From JAPOXR01 sp965116115 (GTDB taxonomy: Bacteria; Pseudomonadota; Alphaproteobacteria; Rhodobacterales; Rhodobacteraceae): a DNA stretch of 64,000 nucleotides. Of the stretch, positions 41,532-49,768 are shown piece by piece. Position 1 is the stretch's first letter, and each line of letters begins with the position of its first letter. The stretch covers positions 1,054,001 to 1,118,000 of the forward strand of contig OZ220486.1 of the NCBI GenBank assembly GCA_965116115.1, written 5' to 3'. Under the pieces are notes generated by a model. That model had not been told where the DNA came from. It did not search any database and saw only the letters and a program-made list of their open reading frames with translations. The position numbers were made by a program, and so were the translations under genes.

Positions 41532-43794
41532 GGTTTTCTGAAGGACCCAGTTCTTCGGCGACGGCCGAGCGCACGTCTGTCAGTGAGCTTGCGCGGGCAT
41601 CGTCGATGACAGCGCGGATCCTGGAAAGGTCAACTTGCCTGATCTGATGCTTGACGCGGCCGATTGACGCAGCCCGCATCGACAGTTTTCGCAGACCGAT
41701 GGCGGAAAGGCAGATCGCTTCCAGCGGACGTCCGGCGGCTTCCCCGCAATAGCTGAGCGGGGTGTTGAACTCCGCGCACCGGTTGACCACCTGCTGAATG
41801 AAGGTGAGATAACTGGTATGCAGCGTCCCGTAACGCCTGCGCACCATTTCGTTCTGGCGGTCCGCGGCGAAAAAATACTGCTGGAGGTCGTTCCCGCCGA
41901 TCGAGATGAAATCCACTTGCCGGAAAAAACTGTCAGGCGCGAATGCGAGTGACGGGGTCTCCAGCATCGCGCCGATTTTGAGGTCTGCCGGCCGCGGTCT
42001 GTTTCTTGATTCTTCGCTTGCGATCACCTCAAGAAAAATCCGTCGCGCCTTTTCGAACTCTTCGGCTTCGGCGACCAGCGGGAACATCACGGAAAGCGGA
42101 CGTCCGTTGGCGCCCCTGACCAAGGCCTGAAGCTGCATCTTCAGCACGTAGACGCGGTCGAGGCCGATTCTGATCGCCCTCCAGCCTAAAGCCGGATTAG
42201 GCTCTTCTTCCCGCTTCATATAAGGGAGAAGTTTGTCTGAACCGATATCCAGAGTCCGGAAACAGACTTGGGCGCCGCGGGCGGAGTCCAGCACCAGAGA
42301 ATACTGTTCGGCGAGTTCACTGCGGCGCGGCATGCGGTTCGCCGCCAGAAACCGCAGTTCGGTGCGGAACAGCCCGACGCCCTCAGCGCCTGAATTCCCG
42401 AAGTTCGGAAGATTGGACAGCAGGCCGGCATTCATATGCAGGTTCACGGTCACGTCATCAAGTGAGGTGGCGGGCATGCCGCGCAGTCTCTGATAATGCT
42501 GCTGCTGCTGCCTGCGCATATCAATCTTGCCGCGCATGGCAGAGGTCACGCTTTCGTCAGGCCGCAGATACACGGTGCCGGATTCACCGTCGACCAGGAT
42601 AGGGTCGCCGTTCAGAGCTTCGCTGAGGATGCCGTCGACATGCACCAGAAGCGGAATTGAGTTCGCCCGAGCGATAATTGTCGCGTGCGAACCGACCGAT
42701 CCTTCCTCAAGAACCACGGCTTTCAGGTTCCGGCCGTATTCGAGCAGCTCTCCCGGTCCGATCTGCCTGGCCACCAGAATCGGATTGTCCGGCATTTCGC
42801 TGTGATCGAGCTGAGCCTGTCCGGTCAGCGTCCTCAGGAGACGGTTAGACAGGTCGTCCAGATCATGCAGCCGGTCGCGCAGGTAGGGTTCGGCCCGGTT
42901 CATTCTCGTGCGCGCGTCGGACTGCTCTTTTTCCACCGACGCTTCGGCTGACAGTCCGCTGCGGATATTGGTTTCCATACGCTGCACCCAGCCGCGGGAA
43001 TTGGCGAACATGCGGTATATATCGATGATTTCCCGTTGTTCGTCAGTCGCGCTCAGCATGGCGGTAGCAGCCATTTCATCCACTTGGCCACGCAGAGTGT
43101 CGAGAGCGGACCGCAGCCGCATCAGTTCACGATTTGGATCGTCGGCGATCGGATTTGTGACCACGACCCGGGATTCATGAAGGAGCACCCTCCCTTCGGC
43201 GACGCCGTCCTGTCCGATGCTTCCGCAGAACCGGGCAGGACGGGTGTGCGGCGCGGCGATGGCATGGCGGTCGCTGACGAACTTTCCGAGTTCGGCCATG
43301 TCCGCCAGCGCGGTGGCCACGACCTTCAAAGTCCGGACCTCGTCCTCGGAGAATTTTCTGGTTTCTTTCGACTGCACGACGAGCACGCCGAGAGGTTTCC
43401 CGCGCTGCAGAACCGGCACGCCGAGAAACGAAGCGTAGATCTCCTCGCCGGTTTCCGGCATGTAGCGGAAGCCCTGCTCTGTCGGGGCGTTCGCCGTGTT
43501 TACGGGGCGCAGGTCTCTGGCGATGCGGCCGACCAGTCCTTCTCCGATCCGCATGCGCGTGACATGAACAGCGGCCGCGTTGAGTCCTTTGGTCGCGCAC
43601 AGTTCCAGCGTGTCCGCGGTGCGGAGCAGGTAAATCGAACAGACATCAGACTGCAGGATGGAGGTGATTTTGTCCGTGATCCGATCCAGCCGCGACTGGC
43701 CGTCATCGACATTTTCCAGAATTTCCAGCAGCCCGTGGAGCAGGGCGCGGGACTTGTCGACCCCATCGGGCGCACTACTGTCCGCCTGTCCCAT
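41521..43794 (-). CDS. ptsP: Phosphoenolpyruvate-protein phosphotransferase, nitrogen PTS enzyme I
   Basis: The product is 757 residues. An N-terminal GAF domain (about 20-165, DVCSIYLLRTADTLELCATK) distinguishes PtsP from sugar-PTS enzyme I. The phospho-histidine is in EEGSVGSHATIIARANSIPL (His about 370). The C-terminal PEP-binding barrel has NFGNSGAEGVGLFRTELRFL, IGAMLETPSLAFAPDSFFRQ, VDFISIGGNDLQQYFFAADR and CGEAAGRPLEAICLSAIGLR. It starts the PtsP-NPr-PtsN relay that links carbon and nitrogen status. It begins two bases after the lysC stop, a conserved alphaproteobacterial order. Confidence 0.96.
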   Translation of the reverse strand: MGQADSSAPDGVDKSRALLHGLLEILENVDDGQSRLDRITDKITSILQSDVCSIYLLRTADTLELCATKGLNAAAVHVTRMRIGEGLVGRIARDLRPVNTANAPTEQGFRYMPETGEEIYASFLGVPVLQRGKPLGVLVVQSKETRKFSEDEVRTLKVVATALADMAELGKFVSDRHAIAAPHTRPARFCGSIGQDGVAEGRVLLHESRVVVTNPIADDPNRELMRLRSALDTLRGQVDEMAATAMLSATDEQREIIDIYRMFANSRGWVQRMETNIRSGLSAEASVEKEQSDARTRMNRAEPYLRDRLHDLDDLSNRLLRTLTGQAQLDHSEMPDNPILVARQIGPGELLEYGRNLKAVVLEEGSVGSHATIIARANSIPLLVHVDGILSEALNGDPILVDGESGTVYLRPDESVTSAMRGKIDMRRQQQQHYQRLRGMPATSLDDVTVNLHMNAGLLSNLPNFGNSGAEGVGLFRTELRFLAANRMPRRSELAEQYSLVLDSARGAQVCFRTLDIGSDKLLPYMKREEEPNPALGWRAIRIGLDRVYVLKMQLQALVRGANGRPLSVMFPLVAEAEEFEKARRIFLEVIASEESRNRPRPADLKIGAMLETPSLAFAPDSFFRQVDFISIGGNDLQQYFFAADRQNEMVRRRYGTLHTSYLTFIQQVVNRCAEFNTPLSYCGEAAGRPLEAICLSAIGLRKLSMRAASIGRVKHQIRQVDLSRIRAVIDDARASSLTDVRSAVAEELGPSENLSL

Positions 43795-43796
43795 TG

Positions 43797-45023
43797 TCAG
43801 CCGCCGTGCAGTTCGAATGCGTCATGGAGCGCTTGCACGCCGAGTTCCATGAATCTCCGGTCGACAAGAACCGAAATCTTGATTTCCGATGTCGCGATCA
43901 CCTGAATGTTGATGCCGTATTCAGCGAGTGCCTTGAACATTTTCGCCGCCACGCCGGATTGTGAGCGCATGCCGATTCCGACGACCGACAGTTTGCAGAC
44001 CTCCGTGTCCAAGACCAGCGACCGGTAATTGATGCCGCCGTCTTCCTTCAGTCCGCGCAGTCTGCTTTCCGCCCGTTTCACTTGGGCGACAGGACAGGAG
44101 AATGTCAGATCGGTGCGGCCGCTGGCGGAAATGTTCTGCACGATCATGTCGATATTGACGGAAGCCTCGGAAAGCAGGCCGAAGACCGCCGCCGCGATTC
44201 CCGGGCGGTCAGCTACCGAAAGCAGCGTCACTTTCGCCTCATCGCGGGAATGGGCCACTCCGGAGACAACGTTGGTTTCCATGATTTCCTCCTCGCTGCA
44301 CACTAGGGTTCCGGGAGCGTCGCTGAAGCTCGAACGCACGCAGAGGCGGACTTTGTTCCGCATGGCCAGTTCCACGCACGCGGTCTGCAGCACCTTGGCG
44401 CCGAGCGAAGCCATTTCCAGCATTTCCTCATAACTCAGACGGTCAAGTTTGCGCGCCTTTCCAGCCAGCCTTGGATCTGCCGTGTAAACACCGTCGACAT
44501 CGGTGTAGATGTCGCATCTCTCGGCATTGAACGCCGCCGCCAAGGCGACGGCCGTCGTGTCTGAGCCGCCCCGTCCGAGCGTCGACACCCGGTTTTCCGG
44601 CGTGATGCCTTGGAACCCGGCTACGACAGCGGCTTTCATGCCTTCCGCGAATTTGGCGTTCAAGGCTTCGGTCTTTACAGACGTCACGCTCGCCGCGCCA
44701 TGCGCGGAGTCAGTCAGAAGCGGCACCTGCCAGCCTTGCCAGCTGCGCGCCGGGACGCCGGCCTCCTGCAGGGCAAGAGCCATCAGACCGGCTGTCACGA
44801 TCTCTCCGCTGGAGACAATGGCGTCATACTCCCGGGCATCGAAGAGCGGCGAGATGGATTCAACCGCATTAGTCAACTCGTTGGTCTTGCCGGCCATCGC
44901 GGACACAACGGCGATGACCTCGTAGCCGTTTCCGGTCTCCGCCTTGACGCGGGCGGCGGCGTTTTTGATCCGCTCTGTTCCCGCGACCGACGTTCCGCCG
45001 AATTTCATGACCAGTTGGGGCAT
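43797..45023 (-). CDS. lysC: Aspartate kinase
   Basis: The product is 408 residues. The kinase domain has MPQLVMKFGGTSVAGTERIK, ENRVSTLGRGGSDTTAVALA and CDIYTDVDGVYTADPRL. Two ACT domains follow (VTLLSVADRPGIAAAVFGLL and LSVVGIGMRSQSGVAAKMFK), which bind lysine/threonine for feedback control. It makes aspartyl phosphate for Lys, Thr and Met synthesis, the pathway that thrC also serves. It is in operon with ptsP. Confidence 0.97.
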   Translation of the reverse strand: MPQLVMKFGGTSVAGTERIKNAAARVKAETGNGYEVIAVVSAMAGKTNELTNAVESISPLFDAREYDAIVSSGEIVTAGLMALALQEAGVPARSWQGWQVPLLTDSAHGAASVTSVKTEALNAKFAEGMKAAVVAGFQGITPENRVSTLGRGGSDTTAVALAAAFNAERCDIYTDVDGVYTADPRLAGKARKLDRLSYEEMLEMASLGAKVLQTACVELAMRNKVRLCVRSSFSDAPGTLVCSEEEIMETNVVSGVAHSRDEAKVTLLSVADRPGIAAAVFGLLSEASVNIDMIVQNISASGRTDLTFSCPVAQVKRAESRLRGLKEDGGINYRSLVLDTEVCKLSVVGIGMRSQSGVAAKMFKALAEYGINIQVIATSEIKISVLVDRRFMELGVQALHDAFELHGG

Positions 45024-45142
45024 ATGCGGCTCGCTTAACCAAATGCCGGAATTCAGAGGTGCGTTATGCGGGTAAAATTGTCAAATGCCGCCGCCGGGCT
45101 GTTCCCGGAAGTTCAGCGTCCGGCGAAGGGTCGAGCGCGGTT

Positions 45143-45577
45143 TCAGTTGGTCTTCTGGGAGGTTGACCAAGGCACCGGGAGCACGGGGATTCCGTCTTTA
45201 AGCAGTCCGGCCGCGCTGTGCAGGCTCGCTTCGCCGATTATCGAGCGTTTCGGGGCTTCGCCTTCATGCATGGCCCGGGCTTCGGCGGCGAATTTCCGTC
45301 CGACGTTTTCGAATTTCTCGTCGAGAAGTTTGCGCATTTCCCGGACCGCAGTTTCGGCAGGCGAGAGCGGCGCCGACAGATCGGGCCGGGTCTCAGGCTC
45401 GGTCGAATCCGATGACGACCGTACTTGGGGCGTCATGACGCTCTTCCTGACCTCGCTGGAGCCGCATACCGGGCATGACAGCATGCCCGATGCGTCCAGC
45501 TTATCAAACGCCTGGTTGGATTGAAACCAGCAGTCGAAACTGTGATCTTCTGCGCAGCGCAGTGAAAATTTGATCAT
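45143..45577 (-). CDS. DUF1178 family protein
   Basis: The product is 144 residues from ATG 45577: MIKFSLRCAEDHSFDCWFQS, then LDASGMLSCPVCGSSEVRKS, which are the metal-ribbon-like Cys pairs of DUF1178, and ETAVREMRKLLDEKFENVGR with EGEAPKRSIIGEAS near the end. Function is unknown. The position beside lysC/ptsP is usual for the family. Confidence 0.92.
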   Translation of the reverse strand: MIKFSLRCAEDHSFDCWFQSNQAFDKLDASGMLSCPVCGSSEVRKSVMTPQVRSSSDSTEPETRPDLSAPLSPAETAVREMRKLLDEKFENVGRKFAAEARAMHEGEAPKRSIIGEASLHSAAGLLKDGIPVLPVPWSTSQKTN

Positions 45578-45666
45578 GACGGCAATGTAATGCCTCGGGC
45601 GGGTGACATTCAACCTGTTTGTCCGGGGGATCACGGGCCGAATAAAATATGGCTCAATTGTAACTA

Positions 45667-47031
45667 GTAGTCTGACACAGTGATAATGATGGTAATCGTG
45701 GTTTGGCGGACGTCCTGATTTCCAGTGTTGACGCTCCGTTGAAGTTGCAGCAGCAGCCTCAGTCTGAACGAAGACAAATGCTGTCGGCCGGGTATTTGAG
45801 CCGGATTCTGAGCAGGAATCCAGCGGCTGAGGCCTGTTTCGCGCCGGCGGCGATTACAAGAGGCGGGAAGCTATGACGGATCAGCAGGAACAAATCGGAC
45901 ACAAGATACAGCATGTGCGGCTCGAAGATCATGAACGGGCCGAACCAGCGGAGATCGTCTCATCCGGCCGGGGTTCGGCCGAGCGGCGGCGGCGGGCGCA
46001 TATTCTTCTTCTCACGGATGAGAACCGGAAGAGCGGCGCGTGCGCCGATGCCGACGCCGCCGATTCTGTCGGGGTCGGCACGGCGACGGTCGAGCGGCTC
46101 CGCCGGCGTTTCGTCGAGGAGGGTACAGCGGCCTCAGGCGCAAGCCGCATTCGAACCGCGTTCCTCCGAAGCTTGACGGCGAGGGCGAGGCGAAGCTGAC
46201 GATGATCGCCTGTTCGGAACCTCCCGAGGGGCGTTCCTCACAGCCGCCAGCGCTGCTCGGCGAGCGGCTGGTCGCGTTGAATGTCGTTGACAGTATTTCC
46301 CGGGAGACGGTCAGGAGGACATTAAAAAAACGATTTGAAACCGCACCTTACGCGGTGTCAGTGCATTCCGGCGGAGAACAGCGGCGACTTCGCATGCTCG
46401 ATGGAGGATGTGCTCAGGGTTTATCAGCGGAAGTTCAGCGGGGACGAGGTCCTGGTCTGCACAGCCGAGGCGAGCAAGCAGCAGACGAAGGAGGTCCGCA
46501 CGGCTTTGCCGACCGCTCCCGGCCGACCGGCGCGCTTCGACTGCGAATACGAGCGCAACGGGACGGCGAATCTGTTCATGGTTCATGCGCCGCTTGCGGG
46601 CCAGGGCATGTCAAAATCACCGACCGCCGGACGAAGAAAGATTTCGCCGAGCTCCTCAGGGATATCGCCGATATTCACTTCCCCGGCAAAAAAATCGTGC
46701 TGGTGACAGCCAACCTTAACACGCATAAGCTGTCGAGTCTTTACCATGCTTTTCCGCCGGAGCAGGCGGGCAGGCTCTACGAGCGTTTCGAAGTTCATCA
46801 CACGCCGAAACACGGCACCCGGCTGAACATCGCCGAGAGCGGAATCAGCGTGCTGAGCCGTCAGCGCCTGTCCCGGCGCATCCCCGACCGGGAGACGCTC
46901 CGCCGCGAGGTTTCGGCATGGGAAAAAGCGCGCAACGCCGACCCGGCCCCGGTCAAACAGCGGTTCACCGCCGAAGATGCGCGCATCAAACTGCATTCCC
47001 TGTAGCTGTCAATATAACAATGACATACTAC
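45667..47031 (+). mobile_element. IS630-family element, copy 2, inserted in the IS66 left end
   Basis: The element lies between duplicated TA dinucleotides at 45665-45666 and 47032-47033, inside the CTAG of the IS66 terminal repeat (GTAACTAG at left, CTAGTCAGGT at right). It shares ends and almost all sequence with copy 1. It is oriented with its gene rightward. Confidence 0.92.
45873..47005 (+). pseudogene. IS630 transposase, copy 2, needing two frameshifts
   Basis: ATG 45873 gives MTDQQEQIGHKIQHVRLEDH and the helix-turn-helix part to SISRETVRRTLKK. A shift at a 7-A run near 46323 is needed to continue LKPHLTRCQCIPAENSGDFA with the DDE-domain start, and a second shift near GGGCCAGGGC (about 46600) for HVKITDRRTKKDFAELLRDI to the end (EDARIKLHSL). 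A further small frame break lies near 46135. Unlike copy 1, codon four is CAG, so the start is intact. Whether the A-run shift is programmed is not known. Confidence 0.8.
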
Positions 47032-47131
47032 TAGTCAGGTGCCCGGCAAGCGTTCCCGGGGACGGGATCATCTGCCGACGGCGGTCATTGGAATATTTTC
47101 AGGAAGCACGGGATTCAGGAGCGGAGCTCCC

Positions 47132-48337
47132 TCAGGAATCGGCCAGTCTGAGGATCAGATCCGCCGGATCCGCCCGGAGCGCGTCAAGGACGGGCCAGTC
47201 CTGCTTGCGGGCGGTCTCGATCAGCGTCCGCAGCGCCGCATGGTTCCGGGCGCCGCGCTCGCTCCGATAGCAGCCGGATATTTTCAGATATGCTTTCAGC
47301 ATCCGCAGGTCCCGCTCGGCTTGGTTGTTCGTCGCCGGCACCGCCGGGTTCCGCGTGAACATCAGGACGCCCGCCCGATGATCCCGCAGCCGCAGGACGA
47401 GGTTGAGGCCTTTGCGCTTTTTCCGTCTCCCGCGCCGCTTCCGCTTCCCGCCGGCCAGCGGCGGCAGCGCTTCGTGCCAAGCGACGGCGGCGGCGATGAT
47501 CCTGTCATATTCTTTTTCGATCCGGTCCGCCGCCTCCGCGGACAGCGGTTTCCCGGCGCAGGCCGCCTCGTTGTCCTCATGCACGGCGCTTTGAAGCAGC
47601 TTGCTCATCTCCGCCGCCCAGGCCTCGCCGTGAAACTCCGTCAGAGCGTCGAGTTCCCTCAGGATGTGAGGGATGCAATGCGCATGGCTCACCCCGGCTG
47701 TATTCCAGTAAGGCTGCTGGAAGTCATGAACCGCGATGCTGGTCGCGGTTGTGGTCACATCGCCGCGGCTTTCGCCGAGACGGAAAAAACTGAGAAGCCC
47801 GGTGCAGACGACGTGTATCCAGCGGAGCTTGCCGTCAACGCGGACCCCGGTCTCAGCTGTGTGCTTGACCGCGGCCTTCGCCGCCGCGGTTCCGACATGC
47901 CCGGCGAAGCCGGAAAACCTCCCGGCGCCGCTGTCGAGCAAAGCGGAAACCGTTCCCGGGGACAAGGATGCGCCGAACAGGTCTTTCATCGTCCCGACCA
48001 GCCGCCGGCGCGGGATCATCCGCGCCGCCGACAGGTAACGCACGGTCGAACGCACTCCCGGACCGTACTGCGCCGGGGCCTTCACGCCCTCCGGAAAGCG
48101 GCCCGCGCTCACCGCCCCGCAGCCGGGGCAGACCGCCCTGTGAACCCGGTGTTCAACCGTCTCCAGCGCGACCGGCGGAATGTCCGCGACCTGCCGCCGG
48201 ACATACCCCTCCGATGCCGCCCCGGCGAGGGACGCGCCGCATCCGGCGCAGGAAACAGGATGATGATGCCCGCCCCTGTCCGGGGTCTCGACAAGACTCA
48301 TCGTCGTTCCCTTATGACCCGGCTGCCCGCCCGGCCT
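47132..48337 (-). pseudogene. IS66 tnpC, 3' part of copy 1
   Basis: The frame encodes TnpC from GHKGTTMSLVETPD-equivalent sequence to the end (DALRADPADLILRLADS). The remaining 5' part lies at 52168-52569 beyond the IS4 insertion. The first catalytic Asp, present as HMDETGVRVDG in copy 2, reads HTAETGVRVDG here, so the gene was probably dead or dying independently of the insertion. The NNQAERDLRMLK motif with the catalytic Glu is kept. Confidence 0.88.
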
Positions 48338-48355
48338 CTATCAATCTAACATACT

Positions 48356-48665
48356 CATATGAATCAAACCAAGGATAATTCCATAAGGAGTCATCCACAG
48401 GGGTTGCTCGGCGCGAGGCTGCAGCAAACTTTTATTTCATCGCTCATCCGCAGCCGTGCTATCCTGTCGCGGGTTCCCCTTGCCGGCAGCTGCCGGCAAG
48501 GGGAAGCGGGGATGCTGTCCCCGCTGAGCCGGGTCGGGCCGATCACACACAGGGTTGAAAAGAACCGTATATAAGCATGGCCGGCCCGGCTTTCCCGGTC
48601 CCTCGCGTCCTGAACAGCTGCCCAGCTCAAGATCCGAATAACCATGAGAACAGGAGCACAGGGAC
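48356..48665 (+). ncRNA. Candidate IS110 bridge-RNA region, copy 2
   Basis: The leader is conserved with 28791-29100. It contains a perfect palindrome at 48476-48503 (CCCCTTGCCGGCAG and its complement) and a second hairpin AGCGGGGATGCTGTCCCCGC at 48505-48525. In copy 1 the first hairpin has a TGCG-type loop and the second a different loop, while the stems stay paired. Confidence 0.5.
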
Positions 48666-48800
48666 ATGACGAAAATATGCGCAGGCTCAGCTATAAGCAA
48701 GCATCCATGTTTCAGTTCAAGGGCGTTCGGGAGAAAATTCAGCCCTTATTTCCTTTTTCCCACAGCTTTTGCACATTTTTTCCACAGAAGCTCCGCCGGT

Positions 48801-49768
48801 TCAGGAGGCCGCCGCCGCTGCGGGCCGCCGAATCGGCAGGTCCGGAGCGCAGCTCGGCCGTCCGGACGCGGACGGGGCGTGTTTTTACCAGCCGCGCCGC
48901 TCGCGCAGCAGCGTGTTCGCCAGGACCGCCGGCTTGCGCATGACGGCGGTAAGGGCGACCTTATGACATTTCCCCCGCTCGGTGAGCCGGTCATAAAATG
49001 CGGACATATCTTTATTGAACCGCACAGCCGTCAAAGCCGCCATATAGAGGGCCCGCCTCGGGCGGAAGCGTCCGCCGCGGATGCGCCGGACGCCTTTCTT
49101 CGCGCCGCTGTCGCGGGCGAACGGGGCGGTTCCGGCGAGAGCCGCGGCCTGCCGGCTGTCGAGCTGCCCGAGTTCCGGGAGCCAGCCGAGCAGAGCGGCG
49201 GCCGTGACCGGTCCGATGCCGGGAACGACATCAGGATGCGGTAAGCGCGGGCCTGGTCGGGATCGCTCTTGATATGCTCCTCGATCTCAGCCTGGAGAGC
49301 TTCCTTCTGCCGCTCGGCGGCTTTGATGATTTTATCCATGGGCTTCTTCGCTGACGCCTTCCGGATCTCATCGCGGCATTGACGCATTGTCTTAATGATC
49401 TCAACCGCTTGCGCACGGGCGACCATGAGGTCATTGAGACCGTTGAGGAACGCGGATTTCGGCTCGGTCGCCGGGAGATCGGCGAAGGCCGCCGCGAAAG
49501 CGGCCAGCATCCTCGCAGCTGCCCTGTCGGTCTTCGCTGGCTGACCGGTCGCTTCGGCGAAGCGCCGCGCCTGGCGGGGATCAGCGACGCAGACTTCGTA
49601 ACCTCGGTCGTGCAGCGACTGATGAACCGCCCGGTGCAGCCGTCCGGTCGCTTCGATGACGACCCGCCGCACCGCGTGTTTTCTCAGAAACCCGTCGATC
49701 GCCCGGAAGCCCGGACGGTCGTTTTTGAACCGGCGGTCGACGCCGGCGGCATGCACATCGATCATTTC
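48801..49768 (-). pseudogene. IS110 transposase core, copy 2, start removed by inversion and frame broken
   Basis: The inverted core starts at the codon-13 equivalent (EMIDVHAAGVDRRFKNDRPG). It continues as in copy 1 until about 49227, where one G is missing (GGGAACGACATC versus GGGAACGGACATC) and the frame is lost. The 12 start codons lie at 48666-48701 on the other strand and now read into the right-end sequence (HPCFSSRAFG). The copy cannot make a transposase. Confidence 0.9.

Larger units (their letters stand above)
48356..49768 (+). mobile_element. IS110-family element, copy 2, with internally inverted core
   Basis: It is inserted at the CT in the IS4 sequence ACATACTTAT, giving CT at 48354-48355 and at 49769-49770. 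The left end and leader (48356-48701) read rightward to codon 12 of the transposase. The remaining 1067 bases (48702-49768) are inverted compared with copy 1, so the gene core reads leftward. Junctions are CAAG|CATCC at left and CATTTC|CTTATAT at right. In copy 1 the same breakpoints are CAAG|GAAATG and GGATG|CTT. Confidence 0.88.
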